This document shows, piece by piece, positions 45,747 to 54,417 of a stretch of 64,000 nt of DNA. A program made the translations under genes and the position numbers. The notes below the pieces were generated by a model. It saw only the letters and a program-made list of their open reading frames with translations. It had not been told where the DNA came from and searched no databases. The stretch's first letter is position 1; each line of letters starts with the position of its first letter. Source of the DNA: Bradyrhizobium ottawaense. GTDB taxonomy: Bacteria; Pseudomonadota; Alphaproteobacteria; Rhizobiales; Xanthobacteraceae. Location of the stretch: NCBI RefSeq assembly GCF_900099825.1, contig NZ_LT629693.1, positions 1,116,001 through 1,180,000 on the forward strand, read 5' to 3'.

Positions 45747-46418
45747 ATGTTGCACTGCCCAAAGACTGTCGCGCGCAAAATAGTTTATTCCGCATTTTTT
45801 TTAGCCACAGGTCTTAACGCCGCGCTGGCGGCCGATGTCACCGGCGACTGGCGGGTCGCCGACGGCGTCGCCAATATCCGGGTCGCCCAATGTAACGGCA
45901 GCATGTGGGGTGTGGTTGCCTGGGAGAAAACCCCGGGCGGACGCGATATCCACAATCCGGACGCCTCCAAGCAGAGCCGGCCGACGCTAGGCATGCCGAT
46001 CCTGATCGACATGAAGAAGAAGGCCGGTGTCGCCGATACATGGGAAGGCCAAGTCTATAACGCCAAGGACGGCCAGCTCTACAGCTCGACCATCAAACCG
46101 GCCGAGACCGACCAGCTCGAGATTCAAGGCTGCGTGCTGGGCTTCCTCTGCGGCGGCGAAACCTGGACCCGCGTGGCGCCGCCGATTCCCTCAAGCCCCG
46201 CCAACAGCATGGCCAAGGGCGCGCCGAAGGGCGTCACAGGCGCGTTGCCCAAGAACCCGTCGACCAGCTTGGCAACCACCGCAGCGCCGCCAGTTCCGCC
46301 GAAGACCACCGGCGCGGCGGCCCCGGCGCCGAAGCCTGGTCAGAAGCAGGCGGCCGGCCAGCCGGGCGATATCGGCGATATCTGCCTACTCCCCGACATC
46401 GCGCGGTTTGCCCATTAA
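45747..46418 (+). CDS. Exported DUF2147 family protein
   Basis: The 223-residue product has a signal peptide (FFLATGLNAALAA) followed by a DUF2147 domain (about 30-145: TGDWRVADGVANIRVAQCNG, GVVAWEKTP, WEGQVYNAKDGQLYSSTIKP, LEIQGCVLGFLCGGETWTRV). A Pro/Ala-rich tail of about 75 residues follows. DUF2147 is a calycin-like periplasmic domain of unknown role. It sits between hpnO and hpnN, so a role around envelope lipids is possible but unproven. Its 3' end overlaps the convergent hpnN by 33 bases. Confidence 0.8.
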   Translation: MLHCPKTVARKIVYSAFFLATGLNAALAADVTGDWRVADGVANIRVAQCNGSMWGVVAWEKTPGGRDIHNPDASKQSRPTLGMPILIDMKKKAGVADTWEGQVYNAKDGQLYSSTIKPAETDQLEIQGCVLGFLCGGETWTRVAPPIPSSPANSMAKGAPKGVTGALPKNPSTSLATTAAPPVPPKTTGAAAPAPKPGQKQAAGQPGDIGDICLLPDIARFAH

Positions 46419-48974
46419 AGCGGGCTGGAACAGCAGCACTGCAGCGAGCGTGGTGACAAGCGACAGCGCCAGCAATTTGCCCATGCTGGCGGTTCCGGGA
46501 TGACTGGATAGCCAGAGGCTGCCGAATGCCGTCGCGGTCGTCAGCGCCGAGAAAAATATCGCCCGCGTCAGGCTGGTCTGCAGCAGGTTTGTCCTGCCCG
46601 ACCGCCATGCCGTCACGTAATAGATCTTGAAGGCAACGCCGATGCCGAGCAGCAGCGGCAGGGCTACGATATTGGCAAAGTTGAGCGGCAGTCCGATCAG
46701 CACGCAGATCTCCAGCGTTACCGCGCCCGCCACCAGGAGCGGCACCAGCGTCAGCAGCACGTCGGTTATTCGCCGCAGCGCCAGCCAGAGCAGGACGCTG
46801 ATCACGAGCAGCGCCCAGATGCCGGCATGGACGAACGCCCTGACAACGGTGTCGCCGGATTTGAGGATCGAGACCGGTCCGCCGATCGCGGTCGGTTCGG
46901 CCGCCAGCACCGCATCCGCAAATCTACGGAGATTGTCGTTGTCGTTGGAATCGCCCTTCGGCAGCGCTTCGACGCGCATCAGCCCGTCCTTGGCCTTCCA
47001 GCCGGCGACCAGTTCCGGCGGCAGCGTGTTCAAGGTGACCGGCGCGGCTTGCAGGGCGTTCTTGAGCTGCTCGAACACGATCTTGAGCGAGCTGACGAAA
47101 ATGTTCTGCGCCTTGTCGCGCGTCTCCTGATTTGAACCGGCGAGCTTCGACAGCCCGTCCGCCAGCCGCCTTGCTGCGACCGCGCCCGGCCCCTTGCCGT
47201 CGCCCGCGGTCTTGCGCAGGCTTTGGACTGTTCCTTTCAGCGCTTCCACGTTCTCCTCGTCGGAGGGCGCGGCATCGACCTGATCGGGATTGAGCGCCGG
47301 CCCCAACGCCTTGGCGGCCTGCGCGATCAGCTTCAGTTTCGCCGGTTGATCCTCGGGCACGAAACTGTCGAGCGACATCACGCGAAGGACTTCCGGCACT
47401 TTCTCAAGCTTCGCTTCGATCTTCTTGGCGTCGGCTTCGGAATTCGTCATCACGTTGATGGCGTTGGCGCCGGTGTTGGGATCCTTGCGCAGGTCGAGGA
47501 AGGTCGCGATCGACTCGGCGTTCTTGTTGCGCAGGTTGATCGGGTTGAAGTCGAACTTCATGAAATAGAGCAGCGGCAGACCGGCGACGGCGACCAGCAG
47601 CGTGCCGACGATGATGATGACGCGGTGTTTTTCGAGGAAGTGATCGACCGGCGCCAGGAAGGCGTAACCGACTGGCTCACTTTCTCCGGGCGGATTGATC
47701 AGGTCCAGCAGCGCCGGCAGCGTCGTGATGCTGGTCAGGAACGCGACCAGCATGCCGGCGCCGGCAATCTTGCCGAGTTCGGCAATGCCCTTGTAGTCGG
47801 TCGGCAGGAAACAGAGGAACCCGGCCGCCGTTGCCATTGCGGCCAGCGAAAGCGGAACCGCCGCGCGGCGCGCCGCTTCTTCCAGCGCCATCGTCAGGTT
47901 GTCGTTCTTGAAACGCTCGGAACGGTAACGAACGCTGAACTGAATGCCGAAGTCGACACCGAGGCCGATGAACAGGACGGCGAAGGCAACCGACAGCAGG
48001 TTCAGCGAGCCCACCATCATCAGGCCGGCGGCGGTCGTGATCGAAAGACCGACGAACAAATTGACGAACACCGCAAAAATGATCTTCGCCGAATGCAACG
48101 CCAGCCAGAGGATGATCAGCACGATGACGGTGGTAACGATGCCGTTGCGGATCGCGCCGTCCTGAACCGTCGCGTATTCCTCGTTCGCCATCGGGACCGG
48201 CCCGGTCAGGCGGACGCGCGCGCCATAGGTGCCCGCGAAATTGAGTTCGGTAGCCGCCTGCCGGATCGCGTCGGTTGCGGTCTTGCCGGGTTCCAGTGCC
48301 TGATAATCGAGGATCGGCTTGAACTCGATGAAGGCGCGCTTGTCGGCGTCGGTCAGGGGTTTGTCGCTGACCAGTTCGCGCCAGGAGAACGTCGCCGTCC
48401 CCTTGGAGAGGATGTTCTCGACCGTCTGCGCGATCAGGTTGAAGGGCCGCTCCGCATTGTCGAGCTTGACCTGTCCGCGCTTGATGCCGGCAAGTCCGGT
48501 CTCCAGCGCGCCGGTCAGGCCGCGGATCGACGGGTCGCCGGCCATGATCTCGATCAGGGGCGCGGCCGCTGCGAGCTGGCCGGTGACCTTGCCCACCTCT
48601 TCCGGCGGCAGGAACAACAGGCCGTTCTTCTCGAAGAACTCGCCCGAGCCGAGCGGCGTGACCGCCTCGAAGTTCTTCTTGTCCCCGGAAAGCTTTTCCG
48701 TGAGCGCCTTGGCCGCGGAACCGGCGAGTTCCGGCGTCGGCGCTTCGACGACGGCCAGAATCAGCGTTTCGCGGTCAAAGGCATGCTCGAACTGGTTGTC
48801 GCGCTTGCGCCAGTCCAGATCGGGCGAAATCAGCGTGTTGATGTCGGTGTTGATGGAGAAATTGCGGGCGGTATAGAAGCCGGCGCCGATCGCCAGCAGC
48901 AGCGACAAAACGACGACAGGGGTGGCGAAGCGGGTACAGGTTCTGACAATCGCGACGACAATATTGGTCAGCAC
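46386..48974 (-). CDS. hpnN: Hopanoid RND transporter HpnN
   Basis: An 862-residue inner-membrane transporter of the RND/MMPL type with two large periplasmic domains and two blocks of helices. Helix groups include IVTTVIVLIILWLALHSAKII, LLSVAFAVLFIGLGVDFGIQFSVRYR, and in the second half FANIVALPLLLGIGVAFKIYYV. HpnN moves hopanoids from the inner to the outer membrane in Rhodopseudomonas. Assignment rests on the length, topology and position between hpnO and ispH/hpnH. Its start is 447 bases from the divergent ispH. Confidence 0.9.
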   Translation of the reverse strand: MLTNIVVAIVRTCTRFATPVVVLSLLLAIGAGFYTARNFSINTDINTLISPDLDWRKRDNQFEHAFDRETLILAVVEAPTPELAGSAAKALTEKLSGDKKNFEAVTPLGSGEFFEKNGLLFLPPEEVGKVTGQLAAAAPLIEIMAGDPSIRGLTGALETGLAGIKRGQVKLDNAERPFNLIAQTVENILSKGTATFSWRELVSDKPLTDADKRAFIEFKPILDYQALEPGKTATDAIRQAATELNFAGTYGARVRLTGPVPMANEEYATVQDGAIRNGIVTTVIVLIILWLALHSAKIIFAVFVNLFVGLSITTAAGLMMVGSLNLLSVAFAVLFIGLGVDFGIQFSVRYRSERFKNDNLTMALEEAARRAAVPLSLAAMATAAGFLCFLPTDYKGIAELGKIAGAGMLVAFLTSITTLPALLDLINPPGESEPVGYAFLAPVDHFLEKHRVIIIVGTLLVAVAGLPLLYFMKFDFNPINLRNKNAESIATFLDLRKDPNTGANAINVMTNSEADAKKIEAKLEKVPEVLRVMSLDSFVPEDQPAKLKLIAQAAKALGPALNPDQVDAAPSDEENVEALKGTVQSLRKTAGDGKGPGAVAARRLADGLSKLAGSNQETRDKAQNIFVSSLKIVFEQLKNALQAAPVTLNTLPPELVAGWKAKDGLMRVEALPKGDSNDNDNLRRFADAVLAAEPTAIGGPVSILKSGDTVVRAFVHAGIWALLVISVLLWLALRRITDVLLTLVPLLVAGAVTLEICVLIGLPLNFANIVALPLLLGIGVAFKIYYVTAWRSGRTNLLQTSLTRAIFFSALTTATAFGSLWLSSHPGTASMGKLLALSLVTTLAAVLLFQPALMGKPRDVGE

Positions 48975-49421
48975 ATCATTTCTTTCTACGTCTCAAGAGC
49001 CTGCCGAAAACGCCCGCTGTCTAGCGGAGTTCCATGGGCCGATCTAATGTTGTTTGGTTACTTTCCCGCAGGGTTGAACGAAAGCCACCCAAACCCTCCG
49101 GAACGGCGTTGCCGGCCGGTATAGACCGCCGCAGGGGGCGATAAAGTGACGAACAAGTGAGGATGACAGAGGGCCGCAGATCAGATAACTGTATCATAAT
49201 ACCGAATATCCGGTAACCAAGCCCGATGCATCTTTTCTAGTCGTTCTTTTTTTGACACAAAGCCCTGTACTTCCATGTGCTTGGGTAGGGCAAACAAGCA
49301 GGACCCGGCCGTGGTGCGGATATTGCAGTTATCCGGCAAGTCCGGCTGCTCGGAGGCTTTCGAGTGATTTTGCCAGTGAATTTGCGAAAGAAGTTGGTGC
49401 ACCTTGCGTAACGAGCAGCCC
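48975..49421. other. Divergent intergenic region hpnN/ispH, no gene seen
   Basis: These 447 bases between the divergent hpnN and ispH starts hold no supported gene. They include an AT-richer part at about 49180-49260. Promoters for both operons should lie here, but I could not fix -35/-10 elements with confidence. Confidence 0.4.
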
Positions 49422-50348
49422 ATGGAAGTGTATCTGGCGCAGCCGCGCGGATTTTGCGCCGGCGTCGTGCGTGCGATCGAGATCGTCGAGCGCGCACTGG
49501 AGAAATACGGCCCCCCGGTCTATGTGCGCCACGAGATCGTGCACAACAAATACGTGGTCGAAAGTCTGCAAAACAAGGGCGCGATCTTCGTCGAGGACCT
49601 GTCGGAGGTGCCGCCGCGCGCGGTGACCGTGTTCAGTGCCCACGGCGTGGCCCGCAGCGTCGAGGAAGAGGCCGCCGCCCGCGGCCTGCCGGTGCTCAAC
49701 GCCACCTGCCCGCTGGTCACCAAGGTCCATAATCAAGGCAAGCGGTATATGTCGAAGGGCCGCGCCCTGATCCTGATCGGCCATGCCGGCCACCCCGAGG
49801 TCGAGGGCACCATGGGCCAGGTTCCCGGGCCGGTTCTCCTGGTCCAGAACGTCGACGACGTCGCCGCCCTGACCCTTCCGACCGGTGCCCCGGTGGCCTA
49901 TATCACCCAGACCACCCTCAGCGTGGACGATACAAAGGACATTATTGCGGCCCTTCAGGCCCGATTTACTGATATTCAAGGCCCGGACATCCGGGATATC
50001 TGCTATGCGACACAGAACCGTCAATCTGCGGTAAGGGACCTGAGCAAGCTGGTGGACGTCATTTTGGTGGTTGGGGCCGCCAATAGTTCCAACTCAAACA
50101 GACTGCGCGAAATCGGCACCGAGGTCGGGGTCGCGAGTTATCTCATTGCCGATGGCAGGGAGTTGAACCCTGATTGGCTGAAAGACGCGAAGGCCGTCGG
50201 CATCACGGCGGGCGCCTCGGCGCCCGAAGTTCTGGTCGACGACGTGATCGAGGCTTTGAGACGTATCGGACCCGTCAAGGTGTCGGTGCTTCCCGGCCGG
50301 GAAGAAAATATCGAATTCCGGCTTCCGGCCGAACTGACTGCGGGCTGA
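49422..50348 (+). CDS. ispH: 4-hydroxy-3-methylbut-2-enyl diphosphate reductase IspH
   Basis: The product is 308 residues from the ATG at 49422 (a TTG lies six codons upstream). The iron-sulfur cysteines are Cys12 (RGFCAGV), Cys96 (NATCPLV) and Cys194 ([10 protein letters not shown]). His41, His74 and His124 and the proton-relay Glu126 (HPEVEGT) are present. IspH makes isopentenyl and dimethylallyl diphosphate in the last step of the MEP pathway. It lies immediately upstream of hpnH (40-base gap), so precursor supply and hopanoid modification appear to be co-transcribed. Confidence 0.96.
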   Translation: MEVYLAQPRGFCAGVVRAIEIVERALEKYGPPVYVRHEIVHNKYVVESLQNKGAIFVEDLSEVPPRAVTVFSAHGVARSVEEEAAARGLPVLNATCPLVTKVHNQGKRYMSKGRALILIGHAGHPEVEGTMGQVPGPVLLVQNVDDVAALTLPTGAPVAYITQTTLSVDDTKDIIAALQARFTDIQGPDIRDICYATQNRQSAVRDLSKLVDVILVVGAANSSNSNRLREIGTEVGVASYLIADGRELNPDWLKDAKAVGITAGASAPEVLVDDVIEALRRIGPVKVSVLPGREENIEFRLPAELTAG

Positions 50349-50388
50349 TCCACACACTCCTTTTCGAGTCCAGAAAGAAACCTTCTCA

Positions 50389-51549
50389 ATGGCAATACCC
50401 TTCTTCAAGGAACTGCGTATCGGGGGCTATCTCGTCAAGCAGAAGCTGCTTGGCCGGAAACGCTATCCGCTCGTGTTGATGCTGGAGCCGTTGTTCCGCT
50501 GCAACCTCGCCTGCGTCGGCTGCGGCAAGATCGACTATCCCGATGCGATCCTCAATCGCCGCATGTCGGCGCAGGAATGCTGGGACGCGGCCGAAGAATG
50601 CGGCGCACCGATGGTGGCGATTCCCGGCGGCGAGCCCCTGATCCACAAGGAGATCGGCGAGATCGTGCGCGGCCTCGTGGCGCGCAAGAAGTTCGTCTCG
50701 CTCTGCACCAACGCGCTGCTGCTGGAAAAGAAGCTCGATCTGTTCGAGCCCTCGCCCTACCTGTTCTTCTCGGTGCATCTCGACGGCCTGAAAGACCACC
50801 ACGACAAGGCGGTCTCGCAGAAGGGCGTGTTCGATCGCGCGGTTTCCGCGATCAAGGCCGCGAAGGCCCGCGGCTTCACCGTCAACGTCAACGCCACCAT
50901 CTTCGACGGCCATCCGGCGGAAGAGATCGCCAAGTTCCTCGACTTCACCACCGAGCTCGGTGTCGGCGTCTCGATGTCGCCGGGCTACGCCTATGAGCGC
51001 GCCCCCGACCAGGAGCACTTCCTCAACCGCACCAAGACCAAGAAGCTGTTCCGTGACGTGTTCGCGCTCGGCAAGGGCAAGAAGTGGAACTTCATGCACT
51101 CCGGCCTGTTCCTCGACTTCCTGGCCGGCAACCAGTCCTACGAATGCACCCCGTGGGGCATGCCGGCGCGCAACATCTTCGGCTGGCAGAAGCCCTGCTA
51201 TCTGCTCGGCGAAGGCTACACCAAGACCTTCAAGGAATTGATGGACACGACCGACTGGGAAACCTACGGCACCGGCAAGTACGAAAAGTGCGCCGACTGC
51301 ATGGCGCATTGCGGCTACGAGCCGACCGCGGCCAACGCCGCTTTGCTCAATCCGCTGAAGGCGATGTGGGTCGCGCTGCGCGGCATCCGGACATCAGGTC
51401 CGATGGCGCCCGAGATCAATCTCGATAACCAGCGTCCGGCGCAGTACATCTTCTCCTCGGAAGTGCAGAAGCGCCTCTCGGAGATCCGCCGCGACGAAGC
51501 GGAGGCCGCCACTGCCAAGCAGCAGCAGAAAGCCTCCACGGCCGCATAG
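50389..51549 (+). CDS. hpnH: Adenosylhopane synthase HpnH (radical SAM)
   Basis: The 386-residue product has the radical SAM cluster C-x3-C-x2-C at Cys38, Cys42 and Cys45 (CNLACVGC), followed by GGEPLIHKEIGEIV and NVNATIFDGHP. The C-terminal SPASM-like Cys region includes YECTPWG, KPCYLLGEGYTKTF and KYEKCADCMAHCGYEP. HpnH joins the 5'-deoxyadenosyl radical to hopene to make adenosylhopane, the first extended hopanoid. It follows ispH and ends before a strong terminator; hpnG, which acts next, is encoded convergently beyond it. Confidence 0.96.
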   Translation: MAIPFFKELRIGGYLVKQKLLGRKRYPLVLMLEPLFRCNLACVGCGKIDYPDAILNRRMSAQECWDAAEECGAPMVAIPGGEPLIHKEIGEIVRGLVARKKFVSLCTNALLLEKKLDLFEPSPYLFFSVHLDGLKDHHDKAVSQKGVFDRAVSAIKAAKARGFTVNVNATIFDGHPAEEIAKFLDFTTELGVGVSMSPGYAYERAPDQEHFLNRTKTKKLFRDVFALGKGKKWNFMHSGLFLDFLAGNQSYECTPWGMPARNIFGWQKPCYLLGEGYTKTFKELMDTTDWETYGTGKYEKCADCMAHCGYEPTAANAALLNPLKAMWVALRGIRTSGPMAPEINLDNQRPAQYIFSSEVQKRLSEIRRDEAEAATAKQQQKASTAA

Positions 51550-51569
51550 AGCCACACTGACGGAAATCA

Positions 51570-51606
51570 AAAAGCCCCGGTTCTGATGGATCAGAACCGG
51601 GGCTTT
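51570..51606. terminator. Bidirectional terminator between hpnH and hpnG
   Basis: Perfect 17-base arms, AAAAGCCCCGGTTCTGA and TCAGAACCGGGGCTTTT, surround a TGGA loop between the convergent hpnH and hpnG genes. T-tails exist in both directions. Confidence 0.9.
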
Positions 51607-51632
51607 TCGTTTAAAGCGGTCGCTGGCGGCCG

Positions 51633-52382
51633 TCAGATATCCACCGTGGCGAGGTCCTCGCCACCGATCAGGAAGCCCCGGCAGCCGCGCAACGAGCGCA
51701 GCGCGCGATTGAAGTCGATTCCGGTGGAGACCAGCGCGCGCAGCGTCGTCGGATTGCGCACGAGGCCGCGCAGCACCTTGCGCAGGTCGATATCGCCGTT
51801 CGGCTTGATGGCGCTTTTAGCCAGCGCCGGCAGCGACCGGCTGGCGGGATCCGAAATGACGCGCAGCGCCGCGAACGGAATGCCCGCCTCGGCCGCATAG
51901 GCCGCCGCGATGTGGCTCTCCATATCGACCGCGGCAGCCCCGGTCTCGGAATGCAGCGCGGCCTTGCAGGCGGTCGCTGCGATCACCTGTTCCACGCCGG
52001 CAAGGCCGCCGCGAACCACGCGCCGGCGCTTCAGCGCGGCGCTGGCGATCATTTCCTCGTTCAGCGCCAGACCGGCCAGAAAACGGGTATCGCCCGACAG
52101 AACCTCGGTCGCCACCACCACGTCGCCCGACTTCAACGACGGATCGAGCCCGCCGGCAACGCCGAACGAGATCACACCCCTGAATGACGATGGATCAAGC
52201 GTCGCAAGCAGTGCGCGCAATTGCTGCGGATCGCTGCTGCTACAGATCACGATCATGCCGGGCCCCGCCGCTATGCGGGCCTCCTGCACCAGACCGGTAA
52301 CGATCAAAACCGGCCGCGGATCAATCGAATTGAGATCAACCGAACTGTCCACGGTCGCGGTGGCCCCCGCCGCCAAAATCAC
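51633..52382 (-). CDS. hpnG: Hopanoid-associated phosphorylase/nucleosidase HpnG
   Basis: The 249-residue product is of the purine nucleoside phosphorylase fold, with VISFGVAGGLDPSLKSGDVVVA and AAAVDMESHIAAAYAAEAGIPFAALRVISD as family landmarks. HpnG removes adenine from adenosylhopane to give ribosyl- or phosphoribosyl-hopane. It starts at GTG, which overlaps the shc stop as GTGA, so its translation depends on shc. It is the last gene of the hpnC-D-E-shc-hpnG operon. Confidence 0.93.
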   Translation of the reverse strand: MILAAGATATVDSSVDLNSIDPRPVLIVTGLVQEARIAAGPGMIVICSSSDPQQLRALLATLDPSSFRGVISFGVAGGLDPSLKSGDVVVATEVLSGDTRFLAGLALNEEMIASAALKRRRVVRGGLAGVEQVIAATACKAALHSETGAAAVDMESHIAAAYAAEAGIPFAALRVISDPASRSLPALAKSAIKPNGDIDLRKVLRGLVRNPTTLRALVSTGIDFNRALRSLRGCRGFLIGGEDLATVDI

Positions 52383-54352
52383 ATCCCGACCCCTACCACC
52401 CTGCTATTGGTGCTTCTCAAATTGCGATACCGCGCCAGCGCCCAGAGCGGAAAGAACTTCGAGTAACCATGATACCGCAAGTAAAACACCCGCGGAAAGC
52501 CCGTTGCCGTGTAGCGCGCCTCGTCCCACAGCCCTTTTTCGGTCTGTGTGCCTTTTAGGTACTGGACCCCCCGCAGAACGGCCGGGTGTTCCACCTCGCC
52601 CGCCGCCATCAGTCCAAGCAAGGCCCATGCCGTTTGCGAGGAAGTCGACGGCGCATCCTCAAATCCCTTGTAATCGAGTCGGTAGCTGACCGCATCCTCG
52701 CCCCAGCCGCCGTCCTTGTTCTGGACGGAAACCAGCCAATCCACCGCCTTTCGCATCATCGGGTCCCGGTGGTCGATTCCGGCCGCATTGAGCGCGCAAA
52801 GCACCGACCAGGTTCCGTAGATGTAGTTCAGCCCCCAGCGACCGTACCACGAGCCTTCGGCGAGCTGGGTGCGGCGAAGATACGCAACCCCGTCCGCCAG
52901 CGGCTTGCTGGACGCCGCGGTCTCGCCGAGCTGCGCCAGCATCGAGATGCAGCGCGCGGTGACGTCCTCGGTCGGCGGGTCGAGCAGCGCGCCGTGGTCC
53001 GAGAACGGGATGTTGTTGAGGTAATATTCGAGGTTGTTGGCGTCGAACGCCGCCCAGCCGCCGTCCCGGCTCTGCAAGCCCTCGATCCACTCGCGGCCGC
53101 GCGCGATCGCCGTATCGTATTCCTGGCTGCCGAACTGCCGCCGCGCGCGATCCATCGCCATCACGACAACCGCGGTATCGTCGAGATCGGGATAATGCGG
53201 GTTGTTGTACTGGAAGGCCCAGCCGCCCGGACGGACATCGGGAGCTTTCGCCGCCCAGTCGCCCTTGAGGTCGAGCACCTGCTTGGGCTTCAGCCAGTCG
53301 AGCCCCTGCTTCATCTTGGCCAGCATGTCTTCGCCACCGGCCTCCGCCAGTGCGTGGCAGGTGAGCGCCGTGTCCCACACCGGCGAGACGCAGGGCTGGC
53401 AATAGGCCTCGTGCTCGCCGATCACCAGGAGCCTGTCGATGCCCTTGCGGGTAACCGCGCGCGGCGGAAAATCCTCTCCCTTGCCGAGCGCCTCGTACAT
53501 CATGACGATGTTGGCCATCGGCGGATAGATCGCGCCCATGCCGTCTTCGCCGTTCAGCCGCTCTTCGGTGAAGGCGAGCGCGGCATCGATCGCGCGCTGG
53601 CGCAGCTTCTTCGGGAACAGCGGTTCGACTACCCGCAGGATCCTGTCGAGCGTGCTGAACAGCGTGAACCAGCCCCAGCTCTGGTGCGGCGCCTTCTTGG
53701 TCATGCCGACCGACTTGGGATCCTGCAGGAACAATTCGTCGATGCCGACGCCTTTGGGATTCTTCGCCAACGGCTTCAACGCCGCCATCACCATCAACGG
53801 CACGATCGTGGTGCGCGCCCAGTAGGAAATCCTGCTGAGATGAAACGGCGACCACATCGGCAGCAGCATGATCTCGACCGGCAGCACCGGTACGGCGCGC
53901 CAGCTCAACACGCCATAGAACGCCAGCAGAAACCGCGTGAAAACGTTGACGCCGCTGGCGCCGCCGCGCGAGCGGATCGCCTCGCGCGCCCGCACCATAT
54001 GCGGCGCGTCGACGGAATCGCCGATCATCTTCAGCGCGAAATAGGATTTGACGCTGGCGCTCATGTCGAACGGGCCGTCCTGCACCAGCGGCCAGCCGCC
54101 ATGACGGCCTTGCGTACGCCGCAGATAGTTCCCGAGCTTGGCTTCGAGCGCGGCGTCGACAGGCTCGGCGAGATAGTGGCGCAGCAGGATGTATTCGGCC
54201 GGAATCGTGCTGTCGGCTTCCAGCTCGAACACCCAGTGCCCGTCGGATTGCCGATAGGCGAGCAGCCCTTGTGTCGCCGCGGAGATGCTCTTCTCCAGGG
54301 CTTCGGGATCGACTGCAACGGTGTGATCGCCGGACAACATTTCGCTAGACAT
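52379..54352 (-). CDS. shc: Squalene-hopene cyclase
   Basis: A full-length 657-residue triterpene cyclase (also called hpnF). The protonating DxDD motif is at 389-394 (DLDDTA). Several QW motifs are visible, e.g. QGRHGGWPL, QSRDGGWAAFD, EGSWYGRWGLNYIYGTW and QNKDGGWGEDAVSY. Monotopic, it sits in the cytoplasmic membrane and cyclises squalene to hopene and hopanol. It lies 65 bases downstream of hpnE and overlaps hpnG. Confidence 0.97.
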   Translation of the reverse strand: MSSEMLSGDHTVAVDPEALEKSISAATQGLLAYRQSDGHWVFELEADSTIPAEYILLRHYLAEPVDAALEAKLGNYLRRTQGRHGGWPLVQDGPFDMSASVKSYFALKMIGDSVDAPHMVRAREAIRSRGGASGVNVFTRFLLAFYGVLSWRAVPVLPVEIMLLPMWSPFHLSRISYWARTTIVPLMVMAALKPLAKNPKGVGIDELFLQDPKSVGMTKKAPHQSWGWFTLFSTLDRILRVVEPLFPKKLRQRAIDAALAFTEERLNGEDGMGAIYPPMANIVMMYEALGKGEDFPPRAVTRKGIDRLLVIGEHEAYCQPCVSPVWDTALTCHALAEAGGEDMLAKMKQGLDWLKPKQVLDLKGDWAAKAPDVRPGGWAFQYNNPHYPDLDDTAVVVMAMDRARRQFGSQEYDTAIARGREWIEGLQSRDGGWAAFDANNLEYYLNNIPFSDHGALLDPPTEDVTARCISMLAQLGETAASSKPLADGVAYLRRTQLAEGSWYGRWGLNYIYGTWSVLCALNAAGIDHRDPMMRKAVDWLVSVQNKDGGWGEDAVSYRLDYKGFEDAPSTSSQTAWALLGLMAAGEVEHPAVLRGVQYLKGTQTEKGLWDEARYTATGFPRVFYLRYHGYSKFFPLWALARYRNLRSTNSRVVGVGM

Positions 54353-54381
54353 CCCTCTCTTCGCGACCGGCCGCCGTGAGG

Positions 54382-54413
54382 CCGGTCACGCAACGTGACC
54401 GGTCACGCAACGT
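54382..54413. repeat. Tandem 15-base repeat with palindromic centre upstream of shc
   Basis: CCGGTCACGCAACGT occurs twice, at 54382-54396 and 54399-54413, two bases apart. The join creates a perfect 14-base palindrome CGTGACCGGTCACG at 54394-54407. It lies in the hpnE-shc gap, about 30 bases ahead of the shc start. Confidence 0.7.
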
Positions 54414-54417
54414 CCTG

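Noticed and set aside
47223-49124. Long open frame antisense to hpnN (633 residues)
   Set aside because: Its composition is the Arg/Gly/Asp-rich pattern of a GC-rich shadow; hpnN on the other strand has full family signatures.
52586-54379. Long open frame antisense to shc (597 residues)
   Set aside because: No domain is recognisable and it is fully covered by squalene-hopene cyclase on the other strand.
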